A stretch of 64,000 nucleotides of DNA, taken from assembly GCF_001665605.1 (NCBI RefSeq), contig NZ_LZSV01000026.1, positions 1 to 64,000 of the forward strand, written 5' to 3'. The stretch comes from Mycobacterium sp. 852014-50255_SCH5639931 (lineage in GTDB: Bacteria; Actinomycetota; Actinomycetes; Mycobacteriales; Mycobacteriaceae). Below the pieces are notes generated by a model. That model was not told the origin of the DNA and did no database searches. It saw nothing but the letters and a program-made list of their open reading frames with translations. Positions 38,952 through 48,390 of this stretch are shown here, piece by piece (positions within the stretch are counted from its first letter, which is position 1; each line of letters starts with the position of its first letter). Position numbers and translations under genes: made by a program.

Positions 38952-39929
38952 ATGCACGCAATCGAAGTGAGCGAAACCGGCGGCCCCGAGGTGCTGCGCT
39001 ACGTCGACGCACCACAGCCCGCGCCCGGGCCCGGCGAGGTGCTGATCAAGGCCGAGGCGATCGGCGTCAACTACATCGACACCTACTTCCGCTCGGGCCA
39101 GTACCCGCGCGAGCTGCCGTTCATCCTCGGTTCGGAAGTGTGCGGCACCGTCGCCGCTGCGGGTGACAGCGCCGACGGTTTCCGCGTCGGCGACCGGGTG
39201 GTCAGCGCGTCGGCGTCGGGCGGTTACGCCGAGTACGCCACCGCCCCAGCGACTTTGACGGCACCCGTGCCGGACGGCGTGAGTTCCGACGCGGCGGCGT
39301 CGGTGCTGCTGAAGGGCTTGACCGCGCATTACCTGCTCAAGTCGGTGTATCCGGTGCAGGCCGGCGACACCGTATTGGTGCACGCCGGCGCGGGCGGGGT
39401 CGGGCTGATCTTGACGCAGTGGGCCACCAGCCTGGGCATCCGGGTGATTACGACGGTGTCCACACCGGCCAAGGCGGAACTGTCCCGACAGGCCGGCGCC
39501 ACCGACGTGCTCGATTACCCAGGCGACGACCCCAGCGAGTTCGGCAGGCAGATCCGCGATCTAACCGATGGTGTGGGTGTGGCAGCGGTGTACGACGGGG
39601 TTGGGGCCGACACGTTCGATGCCAGCCTGGCCAGCCTCGCCATCCGGGGGACGCTCGCGTTGTTCGGTGCCGCCAGTGGACCGGTACCCCCCGTGGACCC
39701 GCAGCGCCTCAACGCCGCCGGCTCGGTGTACCTGACTCGGCCGATGCTTGGCCACTTCACCCGTAGTAAACAAGAATTCGCTTGGCGCGCAGGGGAATTA
39801 TTCGACTCAATCGCCACGGGCTCGATCAGCGTCACCGTGAGCCGGCGTTACCCACTGGCCGACGCCGCCCGGGCCCACCGCGACCTGCAAGGGCGTAAGA
39901 CCGTCGGCTCGGTCGTGCTGGTGCCATAG
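38952..39929 (+). CDS. qor: Quinone oxidoreductase (zinc-free MDR family)
   Basis: This 325-residue protein has a GroES-like N-domain (GVNYIDTYFRSGQYP, about 39-53) and a Rossmann NADPH-binding domain (VHAGAGGVGLILTQWA, about 143-158). Zinc ligands are absent, typical of the QOR subfamily. It reduces quinones with NADPH. Synteny matches M. tuberculosis qor (Rv1454c). It is divergent from the ATP-grasp-like gene with only 19 bases between starts. Confidence 0.94.
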   Translation: MHAIEVSETGGPEVLRYVDAPQPAPGPGEVLIKAEAIGVNYIDTYFRSGQYPRELPFILGSEVCGTVAAAGDSADGFRVGDRVVSASASGGYAEYATAPATLTAPVPDGVSSDAAASVLLKGLTAHYLLKSVYPVQAGDTVLVHAGAGGVGLILTQWATSLGIRVITTVSTPAKAELSRQAGATDVLDYPGDDPSEFGRQIRDLTDGVGVAAVYDGVGADTFDASLASLAIRGTLALFGAASGPVPPVDPQRLNAAGSVYLTRPMLGHFTRSKQEFAWRAGELFDSIATGSISVTVSRRYPLADAARAHRDLQGRKTVGSVVLVP

Positions 39930-39933
39930 GTTT

Positions 39934-42900
39934 TCAGGTGAATCGAACGACGCTGCCCGGCATCAACCGTTCCACTCGTCCGCGGCACTCGACTTCGACC
40001 GGTGGGACATCGCGTGGGTCGACGCTGATCTCCGCACCCTTACCGCTGACCCGCACGTGCAGGTGGCTACCTCGGTAATGCAGCGGAAAGCCCAGTGGCC
40101 CAAGGTATTCTGGCCATTGCGGAGACAGTACGATGCGATTACCACGGATCTCCAGACCGGTGAAGCACCGCTGCACGAAGTCGACGCTGCCGGCCATCGC
40201 GGCCAGGTGAACACCTTCGGAAGTGGTGCCGCCCTGGATGTCGGAGATGTCGGATGCGAGCGCTTTCTGGAAGAACTCCAGCGCGCGATCGCGATTGGCC
40301 CGGGCCAGCACCCATGCGTGGACGACCGCACTCAATGTCGACCCGTCTGAGGTGCGGGCCAGGTAGTAGTCCACCATCTCCGGGATCTTGGCGGGGGCCA
40401 AGTGGTAGCCGAGCCGGCTTAACAGCTCGCGCAGTTCGTCCGATGACAGCAGGTAGAGCAGCATCAGTGCATCGGCCTGCTTGGACGCTTGGTACCGGTT
40501 GACGTCGTCATCCTCGGCTTCAAGAATGCGGTCGAGGCGCTGAATGTTGCCGTAGCGCTGCCGGTAGGAATCCCAATCCAGTTCCGCCAGTTCCTCATAT
40601 CCTTCGAACTGGCTGATCATGCCATCGTGGAACGGGACGAACATGCGCCGGCTGACGTGGTCCCACTGGGTCAGCTCGTCGTCGGTCAGTTCTAGCTTCT
40701 CGCGCAAATCCAACCGGTTGGGCAGCGGCATCAGCTCGAGCGCGTCGATAGCCCGCAGGATCACCCAGGCCGCCATCACGTTCGTATACGCGTTGTTGTT
40801 TACCCCCTCATATGGCCGGTCCGGATAGCCTGCGTGGAATTCGTCGGGTCCGACGACCCCGTTGATGCTGTAGCGATCTCGGTCGGAGTCGTAAGTGGCC
40901 CTGCTCACCCAGAACCGGGCTATCTCGGCCAGCATCTCGGTCCCGTAGTCGATCAGGTACGCCAGATCGCCCGTGGCTTGGTAGAACTGCCACACGTTGT
41001 AGGCGACGGCGATGCCGATGTGGTGCGCACGATGGCTGGGATCGGGCAGCCACCGGCCGGACTTCGGATTCAGGTGTCGCTCCGGACTTTCCTCGCGCCC
41101 ATCGCTGCCGGACTGCCACGGGTACATCGCGCCACGGTAACCGGCCAGCTTGGCGAGGCGGCGGGCCTCCATCAGGCGGCGATATCGGTAGCGCAGCAGC
41201 GATCGGGTGACCGTGGGCACTCTCAGGTTCAATACCTGGAAGATGAATAGCTCGTCCCAGAAAATGTGCCCGCGGTATGCCTCACCATGCAGCCCGCGGG
41301 CTGGTACCCCTACATCGAGTTCCTCGCTGTTGTACGACACCGTCTGCATCAGGTGCAGCAGGTGTAGGCGCAGGACGCGCAAGTGCTCGGCGTGGTTGCC
41401 GAATTCGAAGGACAGCCGTTCCCACAGATGTGCCCAGGCGGTCTTGTGGGCGTCACATATCTCGGCGTACCGCGGCTGCCGGCCGAGCCTGCGTTCGGCG
41501 CCAGTGGCCGGATGGGATGTGGCAACATCACGCCCGGTCACCAAAACGACGATCTTCTCCACGGTCAGCGCCTGACCCTCTCGCAGATCGGTGAAGATCT
41601 GATGGCCGATTTCGAATTCTTCGTCGAGTAGTCGGTAGGTTGCGGGCGCCGGCGCGTCGCCATGCCAGATGCTGGTCCGCACGGCCAGCGCGACCGGGAT
41701 CTTCGATTGGGTGGTCTCGACGGTCATCAGCACCGAGTTTTCCGACAGCACGCGCTTTTCCAGTCCCTGCAGGTGATTGCAGGCCAAGTCTCGATAACGC
41801 TCTACCCCCGAGTTGCGGACGTTTCCGTCGATCGTCGACCGGAATTCGACAGTTCCCGACCAGTCCTCGGCCACGATGGTGGTTTCCATCGCGGCCACGT
41901 GTACGACGTGCATCGCTACGAACCGCTGCTGTGTCACTGAGGTGGTGCGGCCGGCGTCGTCGCGAAAACGCAGTTGGCGCATCAGCACCGCGCTACGGAG
42001 GTCGAGGGTTTGTCGGTAGGACAGCAATTTCACCGCGTCGACGTCGAACCAGTCGCCATCGTTGATGCGAAAGGTAAGCGGAAGCCAGTTGGGCAGATTC
42101 ACCAGGCTTTCGTGTTCTGCTCGGGTTCCGCCGATCAGGTCGTCAAGCCGGTTGTACACGCCGCCCGCGTACGTTCCCGGGTAATGAATCTGGCCGGCCC
42201 TCGATTCCGGCGCGGCCCCGCGGGTGGCGAAGTAACCGTTACCGACCGTGCACAGTGCTTCGCGCAGCTTTTCGTTGGGAGGGTCGTAACCCTCGAACGT
42301 GAGAGTCCAAGCGCGACTGTGCGTCTCGCGCTGATATGCCAGCCACCTGCCGCCGCGCTGGACGAAGTCACGGACTTCGGTGGGGCTTCTCAGCGTGAAG
42401 CTGGCAGCGGTCGGCCGGTCGCCATCTTCGTCGTGCCGGATCAGTATCCCGATTCCGCTGAAGCGAACCGCATCGAACGCATCCTCGTCGGTAATGTCAT
42501 CACCGATATAGATGGGCAGCACCCGTTCCGTGTCAAAGATGCGATCGCGGATCCAGGTGAGGGCGGTGCCCTTGTCCCAGCCGATGTCCGGCCGCAGCTC
42601 GACGACCTTGCGACCGGTCGTCAGCCTCAGCCCAGGCCGAAGACCTCGCCGGCGTACCGCCGCGATCACCTCGGCCACGCGGTCGGGTGCGACATTGCGG
42701 TAGTGCACCGCGATTGCGAACCGCTTGTGTTCGACGTGCGCTCCCGGAATCCGGCTCAGTTCGCCGCGAATGTCGTCCGCAGCGTTCCCGAGCACACGTT
42801 CCGCGGCGCCGGCCGCTTCGTATTGGTGGTGGCTGCCGTCGGGTGCCATCAACTCAAAGCCGTGGCTGCCGGCATACCAGATTCCCGGTACCCCGACCCG

Positions 42901-43611
42901 AGCGCGGATATCCGCCAGATCCCGGCCGGACAGTATCGCGACCGGGCACTGCTTCGCCAGATGCGCGAGCGCCTCGGCTGCGCCCTCGACAAGATTGGCG
43001 GTATCGGGGTCCGGCACGATGTGCGACAACGTGCCGTCGTAATCCAGGCAGATGAATGGCTGTCGGCCGGCGGCAATACCGATGACTTGACCGTACGAGT
43101 CCAGCGCGTTGGGACGCTGTGACATGCGTTTGTGCCCCGTTGTGACGTCGACGTAAGCGAGATCGGGGACGACGACGTCGGCGCCGCAACGCAGGAGCTT
43201 GTCGGCTTGGCCGCCCCGGCCGACACCGACGACGAGCGCGAAGCCACCTTCGCGTGCGGCCTCCACCCCGGAATCCGCACCGTCGACGACCACCGACCGC
43301 TGCGGGACCACCCCCAACTTGCGGGCGGCCGCCAATAAAACCGTCGGGTCCGGCAGCGGGGGAACTTCGGGTACTCCTGGGGCATGGTCGAACCAGACGG
43401 TGAACGCTTTGGCGATCCGAGCCGCTGCCATCGCCTGTCCGGGCTCCGCAGCCAGGGAATAGGCAGCCGTCGCGACGCCGGCCGTCCGCAGCTTCTCTGC
43501 TAGCGCAACAGTCGACTCCAACGCGTCGTCATCGGTTCCCGGCCCGATCACGCCGTCGAGACCGAAGATCACCGCATCGTGCGAGCGCGGGTCGATCGTG
43601 ACCGGCTTCAT
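39934..43611 (-). CDS. Three-domain HAD-like / trehalose-phosphatase / GH65 fusion (OtsB1-like)
   Basis: The product has 1225 residues. Residues 1-165 form a HAD-like domain whose motif I is FGLDGVI, with Gly in place of the nucleophile Asp (about 15-21), so this part is probably inactive. Residues 180-425 are an OtsB-type trehalose-6-phosphate phosphatase with an intact DYDGT (Asp190), LSGRD and GDDITDEDAF. Residues 434-1225 form a GH65 (trehalose/kojibiose hydrolase or phosphorylase type) domain with catalytic Glu924 in GPDEFH. It resembles M. tuberculosis Rv2006 (otsB1) with a shorter N-terminus, but sits at a different locus, between qor and ctaB. The ATG at 43611 follows GGAGGGGAA. GC looks lower than that of its neighbours. 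Confidence 0.9.
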   Translation of the reverse strand: MKPVTIDPRSHDAVIFGLDGVIGPGTDDDALESTVALAEKLRTAGVATAAYSLAAEPGQAMAAARIAKAFTVWFDHAPGVPEVPPLPDPTVLLAAARKLGVVPQRSVVVDGADSGVEAAREGGFALVVGVGRGGQADKLLRCGADVVVPDLAYVDVTTGHKRMSQRPNALDSYGQVIGIAAGRQPFICLDYDGTLSHIVPDPDTANLVEGAAEALAHLAKQCPVAILSGRDLADIRARVGVPGIWYAGSHGFELMAPDGSHHQYEAAGAAERVLGNAADDIRGELSRIPGAHVEHKRFAIAVHYRNVAPDRVAEVIAAVRRRGLRPGLRLTTGRKVVELRPDIGWDKGTALTWIRDRIFDTERVLPIYIGDDITDEDAFDAVRFSGIGILIRHDEDGDRPTAASFTLRSPTEVRDFVQRGGRWLAYQRETHSRAWTLTFEGYDPPNEKLREALCTVGNGYFATRGAAPESRAGQIHYPGTYAGGVYNRLDDLIGGTRAEHESLVNLPNWLPLTFRINDGDWFDVDAVKLLSYRQTLDLRSAVLMRQLRFRDDAGRTTSVTQQRFVAMHVVHVAAMETTIVAEDWSGTVEFRSTIDGNVRNSGVERYRDLACNHLQGLEKRVLSENSVLMTVETTQSKIPVALAVRTSIWHGDAPAPATYRLLDEEFEIGHQIFTDLREGQALTVEKIVVLVTGRDVATSHPATGAERRLGRQPRYAEICDAHKTAWAHLWERLSFEFGNHAEHLRVLRLHLLHLMQTVSYNSEELDVGVPARGLHGEAYRGHIFWDELFIFQVLNLRVPTVTRSLLRYRYRRLMEARRLAKLAGYRGAMYPWQSGSDGREESPERHLNPKSGRWLPDPSHRAHHIGIAVAYNVWQFYQATGDLAYLIDYGTEMLAEIARFWVSRATYDSDRDRYSINGVVGPDEFHAGYPDRPYEGVNNNAYTNVMAAWVILRAIDALELMPLPNRLDLREKLELTDDELTQWDHVSRRMFVPFHDGMISQFEGYEELAELDWDSYRQRYGNIQRLDRILEAEDDDVNRYQASKQADALMLLYLLSSDELRELLSRLGYHLAPAKIPEMVDYYLARTSDGSTLSAVVHAWVLARANRDRALEFFQKALASDISDIQGGTTSEGVHLAAMAGSVDFVQRCFTGLEIRGNRIVLSPQWPEYLGPLGFPLHYRGSHLHVRVSGKGAEISVDPRDVPPVEVECRGRVERLMPGSVVRFT

Positions 43612-43982
43612 TGTGGTAATTCCCCTCCCCGAACTCGTTGCGGCGGCATGAGAACCGGCGGAATACCTGGACATGTGCTCGTTGTCTCATCGTTGCGTGT
43701 GGGTGAAACGACGAGAACCCTTTGTGCGCGATCCGAGCCCTTCGGCAGCTGGGATGTGACTAAGGTCCACTGAGAGGTCCACCGAGAGCGGTTGGGTGCA
43801 GACCTCAGCGGCCCAAATCAGGTCACATCTGCCCCATCGGCCTCTGCGCGGGAGGAACTTGCCATCGTCCCGCCTCCGAGCGACTGTGCACGCGCGGACG
43901 CGCAGTCGCTCTGGGGCGGGCACTCGAGGGCCACCCGCGCCGCCGGAGAGACGGTGTGGCCGATGTGGCTAGGTCGTAGGCG
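43612..43982. other. 371-base intergenic region between ctaB and the OtsB1-like gene
   Basis: I see no gene. It holds a 12-bp tandem direct repeat (GGTCCACTGAGA at 43764-43775, GGTCCACCGAGA at 43776-43787) and the family 1 inverted repeat at 43869-43920. The promoter of the fusion gene should lie in 43612-43760. Confidence 0.6.
43869..43920. repeat. Imperfect 18-bp inverted repeat (family 1)
   Basis: Arms 43869-43886 (CCCGCCTCCGAGCGACTG) and 43903-43920 pair at 16 of 18 positions. The core is shared with the element at 1081-1147. It lies 63 bases past the ctaB stop and may act as its terminator. Confidence 0.8.
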
Positions 43983-44909
43983 TCAGAACAAATGCGGCAG
44001 TGCGATCACCGAGTCGACCGCCAATGCGCAGAACACCACCGCGAGGTAGTTGTTCGATTGCAGGAACAACCGCAGCGGCTTGACGGGCTCGCCGGCGCGA
44101 ACCCCGGCGTAGAGCTGGTGGGCCATCGCCAAGAACCACACCCCGGCGACCACGGCGACCGCCGCGTAGAGCCAGCCGGTGGCCAGCGCCAGCGCCAGCG
44201 TCGCCGCCACCGTCAGCCAGGTGTAGATCAGGATCTGCTTGGTGACCTGACGCTCGGTCGCCACGGCGGGCAGCATCGGGACGCCGGCCGCTTTGTAGTC
44301 GTCCTTGTAACGCATCGCCAGCGCCCAGGTGTGCGGCGGCGTCCAGAAGAAGATGATCGCGAACATCACCAGCGCCGGCCAGCCGATGGTGCCGGTGACG
44401 GCCGACCAGCCGATCATCACCGGCATGCAGCCGGCGGCGCCGCCCCACACGACGTTCTGCGACGTGCGCCGCTTGAGCAGCAGCGTGTAAACCAGCACGT
44501 AGAAGGCGATGGTGGCGCCGGCCAGGTGTGCCGACAGCATGTTCGTCGTCCGCCACAGCCAGAAGAACGATGCCACCGACAGCGCCAGCCCGAACACCAG
44601 CGCGTGGCTGCGCGGGACCGCGGCCCTGGCCAGCGGCCGGCGCGCCGTGCGCTTCATCACTTTGTCGATGTCGGCGTCGGCCACGCAGTTGAGCGTGTTG
44701 GCTCCCCCGGCGGCCAGCATCCCACCGATTAACGTGTTGAGGATCAGCAGCGGGTCCACGGTGCCCCGGTGGGCGAGCAGCATGGCCGGAATGGTGGTGA
44801 CGAGGAGCAGCTCGATGACCCGCGGCTTGGTCAGTGCCAAATACGCGAGCACCGTGCCAAGCACTCGGCTCGGTACTCGGCTTGGGGCGACGCGCCCGCG
44901 AACGCTCAC
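43983..44909 (-). CDS. ctaB: Protoheme IX farnesyltransferase (heme O synthase)
   Basis: This 308-residue UbiA-family membrane prenyltransferase has the M. tuberculosis length and nine predicted helices. The two Asp-rich motifs are NCVADADIDKVMKRT (about 85) and the YKDDY loop (about 204). It converts heme B to heme O, the substrate of the CtaA-type synthase encoded at 37307. The GTG at 44909 has GGAG 8 bases upstream. It is divergent from the tkt operon across 256 bases. Confidence 0.96.
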   Translation of the reverse strand: MSVRGRVAPSRVPSRVLGTVLAYLALTKPRVIELLLVTTIPAMLLAHRGTVDPLLILNTLIGGMLAAGGANTLNCVADADIDKVMKRTARRPLARAAVPRSHALVFGLALSVASFFWLWRTTNMLSAHLAGATIAFYVLVYTLLLKRRTSQNVVWGGAAGCMPVMIGWSAVTGTIGWPALVMFAIIFFWTPPHTWALAMRYKDDYKAAGVPMLPAVATERQVTKQILIYTWLTVAATLALALATGWLYAAVAVVAGVWFLAMAHQLYAGVRAGEPVKPLRLFLQSNNYLAVVFCALAVDSVIALPHLF

Positions 44910-45165
44910 GCAATAACTCCTTGGGGTCGCAGCAGCGCGCAGCATCTACTACACACGATGGTAGACCGCGGGCCGGTAATGGCCTGCCCGCAGGGTCCAT
45001 TCACCCAGACTTCTCCCAGATTTCCGAACTGAATGTTACGGGTCGACGGCCACCGCGTAATTTTCACACCAGCCGGCTGCGGGTACCCAAAACCTGCACT
45101 GCAAGAGCCGGCCCTCCCGCACTAGGGTGGGATTGATCAGCTTGATGACCCCAAGGACTGAGTCT

Positions 45166-47256
45166 GTGACCACACTCGAAGAGATCTCGACGCTGACCCA
45201 ACCGCACCTCCCCGACGACTGGTCCGAGCTCGACTCGGCCGCCGTCGACACCATTCGGGTGCTGGCCGCCGACGCGGTCCAAAAGGTTGGCAACGGACAT
45301 CCCGGAACGGCGATGAGCCTGGCTCCCCTGGCCTACACCCTGTTCCAGCGCACGATGAAACACGATCCCAGCGACACCTACTGGCTGGGTCGGGACCGGT
45401 TCGTGTTGTCCTGCGGGCACAGCAGCCTGACGCTGTACATCCAGCTCTACCTGGGTGGGTTCGGCCTGGAGCTGTCCGACATCGAGTCGTTGCGCACCTG
45501 GGGATCCAAGACGCCCGGGCACCCGGAGTTCCGGCACACCAAGGGCGTTGAGATCACCACCGGTCCGCTCGGCCAGGGCCTGGCCTCGGCGGTGGGCATG
45601 GCGATGGCGTCGCGCTACGAGCGCGGGCTGTTCGACCCCGACGCCGCTCCGGGCACCAGCCCGTTCGACCACTTCATCTTCGTGATCGCCTCCGACGGCG
45701 ACATCGAGGAGGGCGTGACCTCCGAGGCGTCGTCGCTGGCGGCCGTGCAGCAGCTCGGCAACCTGATCGTGTTCTACGACCACAACCAGATCTCGATCGA
45801 GGACGACACCAACATCGCGCTGTGCGAGGACACCGCCGCGCGCTACGAGGCCTACGGATGGCACGTGCAGCGGGTGGAGGGCGGCGAGAACGTCGTCGGC
45901 ATCGAGGAGGCCATCGCCAACGCCAAGGCTGTCACCGACCGGCCGTCGTTTATCGAGCTGCGCACCATCATCGGCTTTCCGGCACCGAAGTTGATGAACA
46001 CCGGCAAGGCGCACGGCGCGGCGCTGGGTGACGAGGAAGTCGCGGCCGTCAAGGAGATTTTGGGCTTCGATCCCGAGAAGAAGTTCGAGGTGCGCGACGA
46101 GGTCATCGCCCACACCCGCAAGCTGGTGGACCGGGGCAAGGAAGCGCACGAGAAGTGGCAGGCGGACTTCGACGCCTGGGCGGAGCGCGAACCCGACCGC
46201 AAGGCACTGCTGGACCGGTTGACCGCGGAGGAATTGCCCGACGGCTGGGACGCCGACATCCCGCGCTGGGAACCCGGCGACAAGGCGCTGGCGACGCGCG
46301 CGGCGTCCGGCAAGGTGCTCAATGCAGTGGGTCCGAAGCTTCCCGAGTTGTGGGGCGGCTCGGCCGACCTGGCGGGCAGCAACAACACCACCATGGACAA
46401 CGTCAAATCCTTTGGCCCGCCGTCGATTTCGACCAAGGACTACACGGCGGACTGGTACGGGCGCACGCTGCACTTCGGTGTGCGCGAGCACGCGATGGGC
46501 GCCATCCTGTCCGGAATCGTGCTGCACGGCCCGACGAGGGCCTACGGCGGCACCTTCCTGCAGTTCTCGGACTACATGCGCCCGGCGGTGCGACTGGCCG
46601 CACTGATGGACATCGACACCATCTACGTGTGGACGCACGACTCGATCGGGCTCGGCGAGGACGGACCGACCCACCAGCCGATCGAGCACCTCGCGGCGCT
46701 GCGCGCCATCCCCAAGCTGTCGGTGGTGCGGCCGGCCGACGCCAACGAGACGGCGTACGCCTGGCGCACCATCCTGGCCCGCGGCAACGGCAGCGGTCCG
46801 GTCGGGCTGATCCTGACCCGCCAGGGCGTGCCGATACTGGAAGGCACCAACGTCGAGGGCGTGGCCAAGGGCGGGTACGTCCTTGGCGATCCCGGCGGCG
46901 ACGAGCCGGACGTCGTCTTGATCGCCACCGGCTCGGAGGTTCAGCTCGCGGTGGAGGCCCAGAAGCTGTTGGCGGACAAGGACATTGTCGCGCGGGTGGT
47001 GTCCATGCCGTGCGTGGAATGGTTCGAATCTCAGCCCGAGGACTACCGCGACAGCGTGCTGCCCCCGTCGGTGTCGGCCCGGGTGGCCGTCGAGGCGGGC
47101 GTCGCGCAGCCCTGGCACAAGCTCGTCGGCGACACCGGCAAGATCGTGTCGATCGAGCACTACGGCGAATCCGCCGACTACAAGACTTTGTTCCGTGAAT
47201 TCGGATTCACCGCAGAAGCCGTCGCGGCCGCCGCGGAACAGGTAGTGGACAACTGA
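45166..47256 (+). CDS. tkt: Transketolase
   Basis: This 696-residue thiamine diphosphate enzyme belongs to the non-oxidative pentose phosphate pathway. The cofactor motif is GDIEEGVTSEASSLAAVQQLGNLIVFYDHN (about 155-185), and the catalytic His region is NGHPGTAMSLAP. The pyrimidine domain has FGVREHAMGAI and the transketolase C-terminal domain follows. The GTG at 45166 gives the M. tuberculosis N-terminus MTTLEEIS and has AAGGA upstream; the earlier in-frame ATGs at 45127 and 45145 are less likely. It heads tkt-tal-zwf2-opcA-pgl. Confidence 0.97.
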   Translation: MTTLEEISTLTQPHLPDDWSELDSAAVDTIRVLAADAVQKVGNGHPGTAMSLAPLAYTLFQRTMKHDPSDTYWLGRDRFVLSCGHSSLTLYIQLYLGGFGLELSDIESLRTWGSKTPGHPEFRHTKGVEITTGPLGQGLASAVGMAMASRYERGLFDPDAAPGTSPFDHFIFVIASDGDIEEGVTSEASSLAAVQQLGNLIVFYDHNQISIEDDTNIALCEDTAARYEAYGWHVQRVEGGENVVGIEEAIANAKAVTDRPSFIELRTIIGFPAPKLMNTGKAHGAALGDEEVAAVKEILGFDPEKKFEVRDEVIAHTRKLVDRGKEAHEKWQADFDAWAEREPDRKALLDRLTAEELPDGWDADIPRWEPGDKALATRAASGKVLNAVGPKLPELWGGSADLAGSNNTTMDNVKSFGPPSISTKDYTADWYGRTLHFGVREHAMGAILSGIVLHGPTRAYGGTFLQFSDYMRPAVRLAALMDIDTIYVWTHDSIGLGEDGPTHQPIEHLAALRAIPKLSVVRPADANETAYAWRTILARGNGSGPVGLILTRQGVPILEGTNVEGVAKGGYVLGDPGGDEPDVVLIATGSEVQLAVEAQKLLADKDIVARVVSMPCVEWFESQPEDYRDSVLPPSVSARVAVEAGVAQPWHKLVGDTGKIVSIEHYGESADYKTLFREFGFTAEAVAAAAEQVVDN

Positions 47257-47271
47257 GAAAGGGTGATTCAC

Positions 47272-48390
47272 ATGACTCAGAACCCAAACCTTGCGGCGCT
47301 GTCCGCCGCGGGCGTATCCGTTTGGCTGGATGACCTGTCGCGCCAGCGGCTGCAGTCGGGCAATCTGCAGGAGCTGATCGATACCAAAAGCGTTGTCGGA
47401 GTGACCACGAACCCGTCGATCTTCCAGAAGGCATTCGCCGAGGGCGACACGTACGACGGTCAGATCGCCGAGCTCGCCGAGCGTGGCGCCGACGTCGACG
47501 CCACCATCCGCACCGTCACCACAGACGACGTGCGCAACGCGTGCGACGTGCTGCGGCCGCAGTGGGAAGCGTCCGACGGCGTCGACGGCCGGGTCTCCAT
47601 CGAGGTCGACCCGCGCCTGGCCGCGGAGACCGACAAGACCACCGCGCAGGCCGTCGAGCTGTGGAAGATCGTCGACCGGCCGAACGCATACATCAAGATC
47701 CCGGCGACCAAGGCCGGCATTCCGGCCATCACCGCCGTGCTGGCGGAAGGGATTTCAGTCAACGTCACGCTCATCTTCTCGGTCGAGCGGCACCGCCAGG
47801 TGATGGACGCCTACCTCGCCGGCTTGGAGAAGGCCCGCGAGGCGGGACACGACGTGTCCAAGATCCATTCCGTGGCATCGTTTTTCGTGTCTCGGGTGGA
47901 CACAGAGGTCGACAAGCGGCTGGAGAAGATCGGTTCCGAGGAGGCGCTGGCGTTGCGCGGCCAGGCCGGGGTCGCCAACGCCCGGCTGGCCTACGCCGCC
48001 TACCAGGAGGTGTTCGAGGGCGGCGATCGCTACGAGGCGCTCAAGGGCAACGGTGCCCGCGTGCAGCGCCCGCTGTGGGCCTCCACCGGGGTCAAGAACC
48101 CCGACTACTCCGACACCCTCTACGTCACCGAGCTGGTCGCGCCGAACACGGTGAACACCATGCCGGAGAAGACAATTGACGCCGTGGCCGACCACGGCGA
48201 GATCAAGGGTGACACCGTCACCGGCACCGCTTCCGCCGCCCAGGAGGTGTTCGACAAGCTGGCCGGGGTCGGGATCGACTTGACCGACGTGTTCGTGGTG
48301 CTCGAGAACGAGGGCGTGGAGAAGTTCGTGGACTCGTGGACCGAGCTGCTGGAGGAGACGCAGAAGCAGCTGGATTCCGCCTCGAAATGA
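47272..48390 (+). CDS. tal: Transaldolase
   Basis: This 372-residue class I aldolase transfers dihydroxyacetone units between sugar phosphates. The Schiff-base Lys lies in YIKIPATKAG (about 141). Other family segments are VVGVTTNPSIFQKAF and LWASTGVKNPDYSDTLYV. The ATG at 47272 is 15 bases after the tkt stop with AAAGGG upstream. The stop overlaps the zwf2 start (ATGA). Confidence 0.97.
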   Translation: MTQNPNLAALSAAGVSVWLDDLSRQRLQSGNLQELIDTKSVVGVTTNPSIFQKAFAEGDTYDGQIAELAERGADVDATIRTVTTDDVRNACDVLRPQWEASDGVDGRVSIEVDPRLAAETDKTTAQAVELWKIVDRPNAYIKIPATKAGIPAITAVLAEGISVNVTLIFSVERHRQVMDAYLAGLEKAREAGHDVSKIHSVASFFVSRVDTEVDKRLEKIGSEEALALRGQAGVANARLAYAAYQEVFEGGDRYEALKGNGARVQRPLWASTGVKNPDYSDTLYVTELVAPNTVNTMPEKTIDAVADHGEIKGDTVTGTASAAQEVFDKLAGVGIDLTDVFVVLENEGVEKFVDSWTELLEETQKQLDSASK

